64,000 nucleotides of DNA, taken from assembly GCA_934255545.1 (NCBI GenBank), contig CAKQOE010000003.1, positions 1 to 64,000 of the forward strand. The letters run 5' to 3'. The position numbers and the translations under genes are program-made. Below are positions 1 through 10,200 of the stretch, piece by piece. Source of the DNA: an uncultured Clostridia bacterium (GTDB lineage: Bacteria > Bacillota > Clostridia > Peptostreptococcales > Anaerovoracaceae). The notes beneath the pieces were generated by a model that saw nothing but the letters and a program-made list of their open reading frames with translations, had not been told where the DNA came from and ran no database searches. Positions within the stretch are counted from its first letter, which is position 1; every line of letters starts with the position of its first letter.

Positions 1-340
1 GTTTATGCGGCTTTTCAGCGTTTTACCTATCAAATTTTATTGTGTGGAACGGCAGAAAATTCTACTATTTTTTATATCTAAATTTAATACTTCAAGAATT
101 TACTTGTTCTGAAAGGTGATAGCTGATACAATAAAAAAAATAATATGTGCAGAAATGTACAGTTATCCAATACGCTATGCAGGCAAAATATTTATTTTGT
201 CCATAAGAGGAAGGAGGCGTGAGAGCGTCGACAGTGCGTATGCAGACACGGCGCAGCGGTCTGGACTTTGAAAAGATCCATGACACAAATGATAAAAAGT
301 ACACCGATCCGCGGAAGCGGACGGAGGATAGGAGGTAAAT
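1..340. other. Upstream region of the first SLH gene
   Basis: AT-rich sequence in its first 200 bases, with no confident gene. A GGAGG ribosome site at 331-335 decides the ATG at 341. A 39-codon frame from GTG 219 to TAA 338 exists, but its Shine-Dalgarno-like AAGGAGG lies only one base from the GTG, so I do not call it a gene. Confidence 0.5.
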
Positions 341-3300
341 ATGAAAAAAAGATTGTTATCAGCAATCTTGACGTTATGCATGATCCTGACGATGATGCCT
401 ACGATGGCGTTTGCGGCAGAAGACGATGCATCGAATGATTGGCCGCCAGAAGGTGTAACAGGTATTACTGTTGCTAGCGGTGTGGAAGGCACCACTAAAA
501 CAAGTGATTCGGTTTGGTATAAAATCGATACCAACACAAAAACCCTTACTATTGGTGGGAATGGTGAAATCCCTGATTATGATTATAGTAGTTCTGCAAC
601 TAAGTTGTCTTTTAAGCAGACCGATTGGTATGATGATAGAAACACGATTGAACATGTACTGATCGAGGACGGTATCACTCGAATCGGCTACTTGGCTATT
701 GCCAATATGCAGCACCTTAAATCTATTGAGATTCAGGGTGAGGGCGTTACGCTGGCCGATGGTGCCGTTAATAATTATGACGGCAATAAGAACGATGATA
801 AAATTTTGACGATTACTGTTCCGCTTTCTGTTTATCAGCAGAACCAGATGGAAAATAAAAAATGGTTCACTTCTTCAGGAAAGGATCGACAGGATAAGGC
901 ACCGGACCCGACTATCAAATTTGCAATCAGTGATGTTAATGAAATTGCAAACAAATACAATGAAGTCCTGCGTTTTAATGCAGATGATTCTGCTGACTGG
1001 GACAATACTACGATTAGTGAGATCACGACCGCCTATGAAGAATATGAAGCTCTTCCGGAAGTTGTTAAGTCTGAACTTCAGGCGACTGTTGGCAACCCGC
1101 TGAAAACGTTAAATGATGCTGCCATTCAAAAGCGTGGCTGGCCTGATGGCGCAAGGGGCATCAACATTGCTCTGGACGGTTTCGACGGTACAAACAACAA
1201 AATCGGTATCAGCGATACGTTCTGGTATCTGCTGAATGGCAGCACACTGAAGTTGGGCGGTAAAGGCGATTTCCCGTATACCGGCTATGATTCTAGTTCT
1301 GCTGAAAATGGTAATCTTGGTTTCAGCAATGCATCGTGGTATGATCGCAGAGAATCTATCGTTACTGTTGATGTGGCTGAAGATGTCACCGCGTTGGATT
1401 ATTTGAATCTGACTAACCTGTATAACTGTAATGACATTTATCTGCGCAACCCGGATATCACGCTGAAGCAGGGTGCAGTATGCGGCTATACCGGTGATGA
1501 AAACGGTAAACTGACGCTGCATATGTACAAGAACGCCTACGATAAAAAGTCTTCGGACTGGTATATTGGCAACGATTTGAATGAATCAAAAGACGGCAGA
1601 TATACTGACCCGACGATCAACTATTCGTTCCTTGAAGCAGAAGACTTTGAAAACGAATATGCAGATCTGTGGAGCCTGGGCGTTTCACTGACCAATGATC
1701 AGAAGGAAAAAATCAAGGCTGCTTACGCTAAGTATCAGGCTATGGATACCGTTATTCGTAACCAGCTGATGAATATCGATGAACTTTCTAACGGTCAGAC
1801 ATATGGGGCGAAGCTCCTCGAGCTGTACAGCCTGACTACGGATGGCACTGTTGGTAAATTCCCGAGCACAAACGATATTTACTACAACTACAACGAAGAG
1901 ACGCAGACACTGACGCTGACCTACACCGGTAATAGTAGAGGTACGATTCCAGATTATACGAAGTATACTGTTCCGCTGGCCAATGTACCAATCAAAAATG
2001 TTGTCGTTTCCGGTAACATTTCCCATATAGGTGCTTATGCGCTGGCAAATCATGGCGATATTACGGTATATGCACCGCTGAACACTACGCTGGATCCAAA
2101 TTACGCAAAAGGTTCTACGGTTAATCTGATTTATTCGGAAACCCAGAATTTCATCGATACTTATGCGCAGGTCTGGACGCTGACCGGTATGGTCCCTGCC
2201 AATATCACGGAAAACGGCGTGGATAAGAATACTGCTTTTACAGCAGTAAAGAATGCGGTAGCTGCGTATAAGGATCTGGCTTCTGAGGTTAAGGCGCAGC
2301 TGAAAGAAATGAAGGTCAACGATGATTCGACCTGTTATCAGCAGCTGCTTAAGGTTACCGGTGCAGATGACCTTGACAATATGAAAAATATTTCCGGCGG
2401 CATCCCAAACGGAGTGGATGAGAATGGATGCTTCACCTATATGGACGGCATTCACTGGACGCTCACCAAAAACAATGACAGTGCAGATACCTGGACGATT
2501 CGCTTTGATACGGATAACGACGTGAAGGCTGCACTGCCTGACTTTGGCAATAGTACGTCCAATACGACTGCTACCGATTTCCGCAATCAGCCTTGGTATA
2601 ATAACTGCTTGGCTAATGATTTCCACAATAAGATCACCAAGACCTATCTGGGTGAGGGTATCACCGGTGTCGGCCGATACGGTTTGATTCATTTCAAAAA
2701 CTGCACAGATTTCTATTTTGAGAATCCGGAAGGCGTAGATCTGGCAGGCTATGCATTTGATTACTACGGTTGCTTCCCTACTACATTCAAGCCGAATGTA
2801 CATCTGAACAGTAAGTCTACTCTGGCAGTTAACTGGGCAGATGATCTGAATAAGGGCGGTGATGCAGATCAGAATCATACTACAGCAGATCTGAATCTGA
2901 TCTACACAGATGCGATTGCTTTCGAGCAGAACAAGGAATTCACCGGTCTGTGGAATATGTCGGACGAAGATGCTAAGAATGAAGCAAACACCGCTGTCAT
3001 CAAGAAGGCGATGGATGCTTACAGCGCTCTGACTGAAAAGGCAAAGGCGCAGCTCAAGAATGATAAGTGCAACGGAACCGTTACTTATGCTGGCAAACTG
3101 CTGGCTCTGGCAAAGGCTATCGGTCAGGCAGGCGAGACTGGCACCATTCAGTACACGATTTCCGGCGATGGCAAGACCCTGACGGTTTCCGGTTCCGGTT
3201 CTTTGGAAGCTGCACTGGCAGAGAGTGAATGGACTGTAACTAAGGTTTCCGGTATTGAAAATCTGGTGCTTGAAACTCCGGTTACTGTAAATGCCGGTGC

Positions 3301-5428
3301 TCTCAAGAATATGACTGCACTGAAAACCGTAAACGCTGTCCGTGGCGTGAAGACTACCGGTGAAAATGTATTCCCAACCAAGAACGATTTGGTTATCTAC
3401 GGCTACGCTGACGTACAGAAAAATTCGCTGGAAAGCTATGCAAAGGCAAACAACATCAAGTTCCAGCTGAAGGAACTGAATATCCTGTGTATTGGCAACA
3501 GTCATACCGACGATTACACGACTTATATGCAGAGTATTCTCAATGATGTGAATGCTAATCTGGATGGCACTAAGGTTACTTTCAGCCGAATCGTATACGG
3601 TTCTCGTAAGATCGGCCTGACGCAGAACTATACCGGCAGTAATGGTAATGCAGTAACCAATTATTCTCATGAAAGCTGCATTAAGGATGTTGTCTATAAG
3701 GTCAAAGATTCTTCTGCAACAAGCTTGAATGATGTAGACGGCACTTACTTCAAGTCGCTGAATCCTACAGATAACACCTGGGATCTGATCATTATTCAGG
3801 ATTATCGTGAATCCTGCGTAGGTGAGAACACTAACCCAAAATACGTCTTTATTAATAATCTGCGCAGTGCAATTCAGGATCTCCGCACGCTTCAGCCTAC
3901 GGCTCAGGTCGCATGGTTTATGGACTGGCTGGACACTTACGACAAGGATACCAGCTATGAAAATTATTCGCTGAAGAATTACAAACTTGCATCCGAAAAG
4001 AATGTACCAGGAAATCCGGACTTCATTGTTGCCGGTGCTACATTCAACCGCACTGCACTGACAAGCTATCTTGGCTCGGTTAATAATCTGGAAGATACTA
4101 AGCCGCTGCATACATCTGATACAACGAAGGTTTCTCAGCTCTGGCGCGATAATACGCATATGAGCTATGAGACCGGTCGTTATCTTGCCGGCGCGTCTGT
4201 AGCTGCTAAGGTTCTTACCGATGTATTCAGCAAGGAAATCACCTTTAAGGATGGCACCGATTTCTATAGCGCGCTGTCGTACAATCCTAACAGCAAGGAT
4301 ACTAGTGTCCGTCAGGATTGGCCCGGCGAGTTTACTCCGGAAATCGCTGAGATCGTAAAGGCTTCTGCAAAGGCAGCAATAGATGATCCGACTAAGATCA
4401 CTATACTGAGTGATTATGCAGCCGATCCGATCCTGAAGGTCAAGGATCTGGTTGAAAAATCTACCTTTACCAATATAGATTGGAACAACAATAACATTAA
4501 GACTGCTGTAGAAAAGGTTCTGTCACAGTCTCAGTATAAGGGTGCAGCCGTTGTTTCAGTTAATGCTGCTGAAAATACCGCTGTGGTTACGCTGCGTTAT
4601 GGCTATTCAGAAGCTAAGGCAGAGATTAAATTGACTCACAAGAGCAGTTCTTCCGGCGGTTCTTCTGCCACGACAAACACCGTTTCCGCGTCTACTGCAT
4701 CGAACGGCAAGGTAACGATGGACAAGTCCGGCGCGAAGAAGGGTGATACTGTAACGATAACGGTAACTCCTGACGCTGGCTACGAGCTTGGCAAGCTGAC
4801 TGTAACCGACGCAAAGGGCAATACGATCGCAACTACCAAGAAGGATGACAATAAGTACACCTTCACTATGCCGGACGGCAAGGTAACGGTTACTCCGACC
4901 TTCACAAAGATCGCTGAAGAGAAGCCGTCTGCAAGCAATTACGTTGACGTTGCTTCTTCAGCATGGTACAACGACGCAGTTCAGTACGTAACTGACAAGG
5001 GTCTGATGAGCGGCACCGGCGATAAGAAGTTCTCGCCGAATGCATCAACGACTCGCGGTATGCTGATGACGGTTCTCGCTCGCTACGCAGGCAAGGACAC
5101 TGCAGGCAGTACGCCGTGGTATCAGGCAGGCATGGATTGGGCTAAGGAAAACGGCGTGTCTGACGGCACTAAGCCGACCGAAAACATCACCCGTGAGCAG
5201 CTTGTGACTATGCTGTATCGCTCAGCCGGTTCTCCGGCCGCAAGCGGCAGTCTGGATAATTTTTCTGACTTCGCAAGCGTTGGCGGATATGCTGTAAATG
5301 CGATGAAGTGGGCAGTTGCAAACGGCATCGTCAATGGCTCGAACGGTAAGCTGAATCCAAAGAATAACGCAACTCGTGCAGAAGTTGCAGCTATCCTTAT
5401 GCGGTTCTGCGAGAAAACTGAAAAGTAA
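341..5428 (+). CDS. Large SLH-domain surface protein with DUF4886 (SGNH-like) domain
   Basis: A secreted, cell-wall-attached protein of 1,695 residues. It opens with a signal peptide (MKKRLLSAILTLCM, ending near AFAA). Residues of about 45 to 1020 hold four diverged repeats of some 220 residues. Each combines an 'SxxWY...L.G.G.iP.y' segment, a BspA-like 'I..V.i..gIt.IG' segment and a helical linker (VxxxxxAxxAYxAL). A DUF4886 domain follows at about 1045-1340, with an SGNH-hydrolase-like GNSHTD motif. Then come an InlB/'bacterial repeat' type beta domain (about 1445-1523) and SLH repeats (about 1532-1694; AWYNDAVQYVTDKGLMSGTG, SDFASVGGYAVNAMKWAVA). SLH repeats are known to bind secondary cell-wall polymer. 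I infer an envelope hydrolase or adhesin; the substrate is unknown. Confidence 0.85.
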   Translation: MKKRLLSAILTLCMILTMMPTMAFAAEDDASNDWPPEGVTGITVASGVEGTTKTSDSVWYKIDTNTKTLTIGGNGEIPDYDYSSSATKLSFKQTDWYDDRNTIEHVLIEDGITRIGYLAIANMQHLKSIEIQGEGVTLADGAVNNYDGNKNDDKILTITVPLSVYQQNQMENKKWFTSSGKDRQDKAPDPTIKFAISDVNEIANKYNEVLRFNADDSADWDNTTISEITTAYEEYEALPEVVKSELQATVGNPLKTLNDAAIQKRGWPDGARGINIALDGFDGTNNKIGISDTFWYLLNGSTLKLGGKGDFPYTGYDSSSAENGNLGFSNASWYDRRESIVTVDVAEDVTALDYLNLTNLYNCNDIYLRNPDITLKQGAVCGYTGDENGKLTLHMYKNAYDKKSSDWYIGNDLNESKDGRYTDPTINYSFLEAEDFENEYADLWSLGVSLTNDQKEKIKAAYAKYQAMDTVIRNQLMNIDELSNGQTYGAKLLELYSLTTDGTVGKFPSTNDIYYNYNEETQTLTLTYTGNSRGTIPDYTKYTVPLANVPIKNVVVSGNISHIGAYALANHGDITVYAPLNTTLDPNYAKGSTVNLIYSETQNFIDTYAQVWTLTGMVPANITENGVDKNTAFTAVKNAVAAYKDLASEVKAQLKEMKVNDDSTCYQQLLKVTGADDLDNMKNISGGIPNGVDENGCFTYMDGIHWTLTKNNDSADTWTIRFDTDNDVKAALPDFGNSTSNTTATDFRNQPWYNNCLANDFHNKITKTYLGEGITGVGRYGLIHFKNCTDFYFENPEGVDLAGYAFDYYGCFPTTFKPNVHLNSKSTLAVNWADDLNKGGDADQNHTTADLNLIYTDAIAFEQNKEFTGLWNMSDEDAKNEANTAVIKKAMDAYSALTEKAKAQLKNDKCNGTVTYAGKLLALAKAIGQAGETGTIQYTISGDGKTLTVSGSGSLEAALAESEWTVTKVSGIENLVLETPVTVNAGALKNMTALKTVNAVRGVKTTGENVFPTKNDLVIYGYADVQKNSLESYAKANNIKFQLKELNILCIGNSHTDDYTTYMQSILNDVNANLDGTKVTFSRIVYGSRKIGLTQNYTGSNGNAVTNYSHESCIKDVVYKVKDSSATSLNDVDGTYFKSLNPTDNTWDLIIIQDYRESCVGENTNPKYVFINNLRSAIQDLRTLQPTAQVAWFMDWLDTYDKDTSYENYSLKNYKLASEKNVPGNPDFIVAGATFNRTALTSYLGSVNNLEDTKPLHTSDTTKVSQLWRDNTHMSYETGRYLAGASVAAKVLTDVFSKEITFKDGTDFYSALSYNPNSKDTSVRQDWPGEFTPEIAEIVKASAKAAIDDPTKITILSDYAADPILKVKDLVEKSTFTNIDWNNNNIKTAVEKVLSQSQYKGAAVVSVNAAENTAVVTLRYGYSEAKAEIKLTHKSSSSGGSSATTNTVSASTASNGKVTMDKSGAKKGDTVTITVTPDAGYELGKLTVTDAKGNTIATTKKDDNKYTFTMPDGKVTVTPTFTKIAEEKPSASNYVDVASSAWYNDAVQYVTDKGLMSGTGDKKFSPNASTTRGMLMTVLARYAGKDTAGSTPWYQAGMDWAKENGVSDGTKPTENITREQLVTMLYRSAGSPAASGSLDNFSDFASVGGYAVNAMKWAVANGIVNGSNGKLNPKNNATRAEVAAILMRFCEKTEK

Positions 5429-5468
5429 ATAACTAACCGCTTTCTCAGGAAAGGCGGATAAAGAGAAT

Positions 5469-5499
5469 GGGCTGTCGCATTTATGCGGCAGCTCTTTTC
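5469..5499 (+). terminator. Rho-independent terminator after SLH gene
   Basis: An 11-bp stem (5469-5479 with 5484-5494, two G-T wobbles) and a TTTA loop, followed by TTTTCT. Confidence 0.7.
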
Positions 5500-5549
5500 T
5501 ATTGTCTTATCAGAAACGACAATTTCACCGGTCGGTACGGTGAGCGTGG

Positions 5550-5564
5550 GCCGGCCGGGCCGGC
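5550..5564. repeat. GC-rich intergenic hairpin (gccggcc-g-ggccggc)
   Basis: Perfect 7-bp arms around one G. It matches the arms of the hairpin at 31048-31062 and has no T-run. Confidence 0.55.
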
Positions 5565-5697
5565 GGAACTGTTGGAATTTATTCGTCTTAAAATTACTGT
5601 TTATGTAAGAAATCAAGGTATTGATAACATATCAGGAAGTATTATTAACACAATTTCCAGTAAAAATATAAAATACCATAAATATACAAAAAACTTA

Positions 5698-5726
5698 TTG
5701 ACATATGCTCCGCCTTGTTTTATCCT
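5698..5726 (+). promoter_or_regulatory. Sigma-A promoter of the Tad-like operon
   Basis: TTGACA (5698-5703), a 17-bp spacer and TATCCT (5721-5726). This lies about 45 bases before the first gene of the operon. Confidence 0.6.
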
Positions 5727-5772
5727 ATGCTTACAGGAAATGTAAAACTTAGTTCAAAATGGGAGGAAAAGA

Positions 5773-6414
5773 ATGAGGAGCATAAAACTCGTAACAGGCG
5801 TGATCCTGATAGTCGCGGCGATCACCGGTTTTACGTTCTGGGAGTCTCACGGACGGGATATGCTGTATGAGACTGAGCTTGCCGTTGCTTCAGGGGATAT
5901 AAAGCAGGGCGAGCTTATAACGGAAAAGAACGTTGAGGCCAGAGGGATAGGAAGTGATTACGTGATGAGCGGAGCTGTGAAGGCTGAACGGATGGCTGAT
6001 ATCATGGGGAAAAAAGCTAAACAGTATATCCCGAAGGGGGGACAGATATCGGCTGATTTCCTTACAGACGAAAATGATATCGTTCTTAAAGACGGAGAAT
6101 CTGTATACTGTATCAGCTCAGATATGATAGGGATGGTAAGCAGCTCGCTCAGGCGGGGCGACAGAGTTCATATATACGGAGGCGCTGGGAAAGAAGATCT
6201 TGGATCGTATACTGTTGCATTTGTCAAGGATGATTCTGACAGAGAGGTAAAAAACGCTTCCGAGCTTAAGAATGACACGCCGCTGGCGCGTGAATCAAGT
6301 AATTACACCATAAGCAGCATTGAGATAGTATGTACGAGAGATGCGTATTCCAGACTTAGTGAATATGTAGATACATCAGAAAAAACACTTACGATAGTCC
6401 AGGAGGTTGCATGA
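5773..6414 (+). CDS. CpaB/RcpC-like SAF-domain pilus assembly protein
   Basis: 213 residues with one N-terminal membrane anchor (about 5-22). A SAF-type domain follows (VASGDIKQGELITEKNV at about 39-55, then YIPKGGQISADFLT), as in CpaB/RcpC of Flp/Tad pilus systems. The family sits in the envelope and helps assemble the machine; its exact job in Gram-positives is not settled. The start has a GGGAGGAAAAGA ribosome site. The stop overlaps the next start (ATGATG), so translation is probably coupled. First gene of a nine-gene operon. Confidence 0.7.
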   Translation: MRSIKLVTGVILIVAAITGFTFWESHGRDMLYETELAVASGDIKQGELITEKNVEARGIGSDYVMSGAVKAERMADIMGKKAKQYIPKGGQISADFLTDENDIVLKDGESVYCISSDMIGMVSSSLRRGDRVHIYGGAGKEDLGSYTVAFVKDDSDREVKNASELKNDTPLARESSNYTISSIEIVCTRDAYSRLSEYVDTSEKTLTIVQEVA

Positions 6415-7226
6415 TGCCGTCATTTATAAAAGAATACGACAACGTCGTATCGTTTCACGGAAGCGACCATAAAAGCGGCGTGACTATGCTTTCACTTTCT
6501 GTATGCTATGACATATGCAGGAAAAATCCTGATATGAGCATAATGTTTATAGGCATGAACGGCCGTCCGAGCTGTGAATATGTGCGTGAGGAAGCGTTCA
6601 GTATAGAGGATATAAAGATGCATCTCGACAATCGAACGCTTACAGCAGACGAGATAAAGATGATGTGCAGGAATAAACAGAATTTTTACCTGCTGTCAGG
6701 CATAAAAGACCTGATAAGAGAACGTGAATTTTTTCCTGAAACAGCAGAATACCTTTTGAAAACTATAATAGAGTGTTTTGACCTGATAATCTGTGACACG
6801 GGAAACGATCCTGATAACGGTCTCGCGATAGGAGCACTGCACGGCAGCGGTCAGAAATACTGCATAGTATCTCAGTGTGAGAGCAGCGTAAGCGAGTTTG
6901 AACGGAGAAAATGGCTTTTTAAGAAGCTTGGGATAAACTTTGACGCTCTGGTGCTGAATAAGTACTTTCCTAAGGATCCGTATGACAGAAGATATCTTGC
7001 CGAAAGGCTCGGAAAGGATGAAGGATACCTGATGACAGTGAGGATGGCAGGCTACGGGAGACAGGCTGAAATGGATCATCAGACGCTGCTCGAATACAGA
7101 AATGATGCGTACGGCAACGATATAGCTGCGCTCTCTGAGAGGATAATGTCAGAGGCAGGTATCGTTATAAAAAGAGAAAGGAGGAGGCGTCTGTGGAAAA
7201 CCGGTTCTATCTGGCAGACAGAGTAG
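6411..7226 (+). CDS. TadZ/CpaE-like atypical ParA/MinD-fold protein
   Basis: 271 residues. The fold markers are a degenerate N-terminal P-loop (GSDHKSGVT, residues 17-25) and a central LIICDTGND segment typical of MinD/ParA Walker B. TadZ/CpaE proteins place the Tad machine at its cell site. The usual KGGxGKT is lost: the position of the catalytic lysine is not lysine, so ATP hydrolysis is doubtful. It overlaps the TadA-like gene by 34 bases. The position between cpaB-like and tadA-like genes supports the call more strongly than the sequence alone. Confidence 0.6.
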   Translation: MMPSFIKEYDNVVSFHGSDHKSGVTMLSLSVCYDICRKNPDMSIMFIGMNGRPSCEYVREEAFSIEDIKMHLDNRTLTADEIKMMCRNKQNFYLLSGIKDLIREREFFPETAEYLLKTIIECFDLIICDTGNDPDNGLAIGALHGSGQKYCIVSQCESSVSEFERRKWLFKKLGINFDALVLNKYFPKDPYDRRYLAERLGKDEGYLMTVRMAGYGRQAEMDHQTLLEYRNDAYGNDIAALSERIMSEAGIVIKRERRRRLWKTGSIWQTE

Positions 7227-8578
7227 GCAAGCAGTATCTGCCGGAGGTCATGTCGGAAAATAATTTTGAAAGCATATGTAAAATGGTAAAGCAAGTGTTT
7301 GACGCCGTCTGGAAGGACGAGCGGCTCAATACTGAAGCGGCCCTGCGCATACAGAAAAGAGCGATAATAGGCTATGAGCATGAAATGAAATATTTTCTTG
7401 AGCGCATATCAGGCATCCTTAATGAAACAGGTAATTCACGAATGATATATCCGCGCTGGTACAGCTCTCCCGAGCTGGCTATATATCATGAAAACTGGGG
7501 ACTGTGCGGTCTTGCGGAGTGGTTTGAGCCGCGTTATAAAGACAGCAGCTCAGCAAAGATAATAGGCGACAGAGTATATTTTATGCACAACGGAAGGATG
7601 ACGCTGCAGCCGCAGCGCATAAGCGCAGAACGCAGGCGCCAGATGATAAGGTCGTTCCTGCTGCTGACGCCTGACGAACGCCTGAATAAGGATGTTCATG
7701 AGATATATCTCCTGGACGGCACGCGGGTGACGATATTCAATGGGTCGCTTACAAAGCCCGGTCAGGATGTAATGATATTCAGAAGATACACCGTTCCGGT
7801 GTACAGGTTTGAAGAGCAGGCTGCAAGAAAGACTATACCGCTTGAGAGCATGAAGCTTTTTAAAAGCATGGTGAAACTGGGATACAACGTAGTTTTTTCA
7901 GGTGCGGTAAGAACGGCGAAGTCATCGTTCCTGTCAACATGGCAGAGCTATGAGGACAAGTCACTTGAAGGAGTAATGGTAGAAACAGACCCGGAAATAA
8001 GGATGCATGAGCTTATGCCTGAGGCGCCGATAGTTCAGCTCGTGGCGGATGATGACAAGCTTGAAGGCATAATAAAAAATCTGCTGAGAAGCGATGCAGA
8101 CTATTTTATCATAGCTGAGGCAAGAAACGGGACAGCTGTTGATACAGCTGTGAAAATAGCGTCAAAAGGAAACAGGCGCCTTAAGATGACGTTTCATGAA
8201 AGGGAGCCGTGTGATTTCTGTATGGACGCTGCAGCTGAAATAGTAAAATCAATGGGCGGAGACCTTCAGATGACGGCGCGAGCCGTCGCAAAGAGCTTTG
8301 ATTATATATTTCATTTTATTCAGCTTAAGGACAAAAGCCAGAAAAGGCTGAATTCTATATATGAGATCTCATATGAGGACAGGACGCGTTCCGTACATTA
8401 TCACAGGCTTTGTAAGTACGAGCCGGAAACGGACTCATGGAAATGGGCGTACCATATTTCTGAAGATAAGCAGAAGGCCGGAGAAGACGAGGATGCAGAA
8501 GCGTTCAAAGAATTCAGCAGCCTGCTGGCCGGGCTTGGAGGTGGAACACATGCTGAGTGTATTTCAAGATCATGTTGA
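7193..8578 (+). CDS. TadA/CpaF-like secretion ATPase with altered P-loop
   Basis: 461 residues of the type II/IV secretion ATPase superfamily; it should power assembly from the cytoplasmic face. Visible motifs are a Walker A-like GAVRTAKSS (237-245), acidic-box-like VMVETDPEIRMHE, Walker B-like DYFIIAEARNG and a His-box MTFHERE. In canonical CpaF the loop is GxxxxGK[ST]; here the glycine before the lysine is alanine (A242). The start is GTG after GGAGGAGG, inside the end of the upstream gene. The tail is charged. The alternative is an ordinary but fast-evolving TadA. Confidence 0.72.
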   Translation: MENRFYLADRVGKQYLPEVMSENNFESICKMVKQVFDAVWKDERLNTEAALRIQKRAIIGYEHEMKYFLERISGILNETGNSRMIYPRWYSSPELAIYHENWGLCGLAEWFEPRYKDSSSAKIIGDRVYFMHNGRMTLQPQRISAERRRQMIRSFLLLTPDERLNKDVHEIYLLDGTRVTIFNGSLTKPGQDVMIFRRYTVPVYRFEEQAARKTIPLESMKLFKSMVKLGYNVVFSGAVRTAKSSFLSTWQSYEDKSLEGVMVETDPEIRMHELMPEAPIVQLVADDDKLEGIIKNLLRSDADYFIIAEARNGTAVDTAVKIASKGNRRLKMTFHEREPCDFCMDAAAEIVKSMGGDLQMTARAVAKSFDYIFHFIQLKDKSQKRLNSIYEISYEDRTRSVHYHRLCKYEPETDSWKWAYHISEDKQKAGEDEDAEAFKEFSSLLAGLGGGTHAECISRSC

Positions 8579-9494
8579 GTACGTTTTTCTTGCTATGGCC
8601 GTTTCAGGAATATTTTTCATAATAGATGATGATATAAAGCTGCTTGTAAATAAATTTGAACTGAAGCGGTCACTTAAAATGAAGCAGATGAATGTAAGAA
8701 AAACAGGCAGTGTAAGCCGGCATATAGCTCATATGCTTGATACGCTTCCGGGAAAAAAGAGACGCGCTTCAGAATTTATAAAAGTATCAGTGACATTATC
8801 AGCAGTTGTGTTTATTGCGACAGCCGTATGTGTCGGATCTCCTGCCTGTTTTGCAGCAGGGTCTGCAGTACTTGCTGCGCCATATATATATCTGAGATCA
8901 AGGTATGAAAAACTGATATCGGCAGCAGGTGAAGAACGAGAGAAGCTTATATCGTTGATACTTTCATCCTACAAAATGAATAATCTGAATATCGAGAAAG
9001 CGATAGAATATGCTGCATCACAGACTGCAGATCTGCCGCATACAGCTCCGTTACTGTCAAAAATGCTTCTGCGGCTCAGAGAGTGCAGCGATGAGAATGA
9101 TGTAAGAAATGTGACAGAGAGATTTGCAGAAGCAGCGGGCGGAGGCTGGGCCCGGACGTTTGCAGTAAATATAAGAGCTGCATACATTAGAGGCAGAGAT
9201 ATACATATAAGTCTTGAGGAAGAGATCAAACAGATATCTGAAACAAAGCAGCTGATGCAGGAGAGGATGAGGTCCAATAACGAAAGCGTCAGAATGACTT
9301 TCTTTATGGTGCCTGCAACGTTGCTGATAACGACGGTACTGGCTGTCAGACAGATGGATATGCCGCTGCTGCAGCTGATAAAAGCACAGTTCAGTAACAG
9401 TACAGGATGTATGCTGTTTATGGCTATATTATTGCTGTTCATATTCAATATTGTATCTACACAGATATTTCTGAAAAAGAGAACGGATCTGTGA
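8550..9494 (+). CDS. TadB-like T2SS F-family inner-membrane protein
   Basis: 314 residues. I set the start at ATG 8550, which has a GGAGGTGG site and overlaps the end of the TadA-like gene; the open frame reaches further up but without an initiation signal. It has a short N-terminal membrane segment, then a hydrophobic pair around residues 70-110, a cytosolic helical part (EEREKLISLILSSYKMNN) and two C-terminal membrane helices. This is the TadB arrangement, the polytopic platform that contacts the ATPase. Confidence 0.65.
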   Translation: MLSVFQDHVEYVFLAMAVSGIFFIIDDDIKLLVNKFELKRSLKMKQMNVRKTGSVSRHIAHMLDTLPGKKRRASEFIKVSVTLSAVVFIATAVCVGSPACFAAGSAVLAAPYIYLRSRYEKLISAAGEEREKLISLILSSYKMNNLNIEKAIEYAASQTADLPHTAPLLSKMLLRLRECSDENDVRNVTERFAEAAGGGWARTFAVNIRAAYIRGRDIHISLEEEIKQISETKQLMQERMRSNNESVRMTFFMVPATLLITTVLAVRQMDMPLLQLIKAQFSNSTGCMLFMAILLLFIFNIVSTQIFLKKRTDL

Positions 9495-9528
9495 TCATAC
9501 ACAGGTATTTCAGTCAGGGGAATATTAC

Positions 9529-10200
9529 ATGAACAAAATGGAAGTTATTGCCGCGTCAGTAAGCATATGTACGGCTTTATCAGCTTTGTGCGGCATAGCG
9601 ATAGTTAAAACGGAGATAAAAAAATATTTTAAAAACAGCTCCGGAGCAAGGATCATCCGCCTTTTCAGAAAGCAGGCTGCAAAGGCAGCAGAAGAGATAC
9701 ACTCTCTGAAAAAAGTAAGGGGTATATTGAGCGCGGAAAAAATAAAAAGAGAACTTTCACAGGGAACTGCTCTTATGCGAAACAGGATAGCGGCATGCAC
9801 AGAAGAAAAGCTGACTACTGACATAATGCTTGAAGAACTTATAGCTGAATCTGATGTGCTGAGATATCCGTATGCAAGGATGCTCTCACTTGTGCGCACA
9901 GAAGAAAGAGAACGCGCGATCAGTGAATTCAGCGGCATCGTAAGAAACAGGAATGCTGAGGAGTATGCGAGAATGCTGATACTGCTGGATGATATGGATC
10001 CGGCGGATATATATGAGAGTGTAGTATCTTTTCAGAAAAATATAAAAGAAGAACGTATAACAGAAATAAAAAAACGGGATGAAGCAGTAAGCGATATACT
10101 TTACCTGCCGGTAGTGCTCGATCTTTTACTTGTATTTTTTAATTTTCTGTATATCGCATATTTTTCACAGCAAAAGGATATATTGGAATTTTTTATGTAA
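9529..10200 (+). CDS. TadC-like membrane protein
   Basis: 223 residues with an N-terminal helix, a charged helical middle (long Lys/Glu/Arg runs) and C-terminal membrane segments (LPVVLDLLLVFFNFLYIAYF). Size, topology and position right after the TadB-like gene suggest a TadC-like partner, but the sequence is poorly conserved. The start has a CAGGGG site. Confidence 0.5.
   Translation: MNKMEVIAASVSICTALSALCGIAIVKTEIKKYFKNSSGARIIRLFRKQAAKAAEEIHSLKKVRGILSAEKIKRELSQGTALMRNRIAACTEEKLTTDIMLEELIAESDVLRYPYARMLSLVRTEERERAISEFSGIVRNRNAEEYARMLILLDDMDPADIYESVVSFQKNIKEERITEIKKRDEAVSDILYLPVVLDLLLVFFNFLYIAYFSQQKDILEFFM

Larger units (their letters stand above)
5429..5772. other. Intergenic: terminator, GC hairpin and promoter
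   Basis: No gene is seen. The stretch holds the terminator of the SLH gene, one GC-rich hairpin (5550-5564), an AT-rich stretch and a good sigma-A promoter for the Tad-like operon. Confidence 0.6.

Noticed and set aside
219..338. A 39-codon frame upstream of the first SLH gene
   Set aside because: The Shine-Dalgarno-like sequence is one base from the GTG, and the peptide is a charged low-information sequence.
1685..4159. An 824-codon open frame on the minus strand, opposite the SLH gene
   Set aside because: It mirrors the codon bias of the real gene, has no ribosome site and its translation is Ile/Arg/Cys-rich without any domain.
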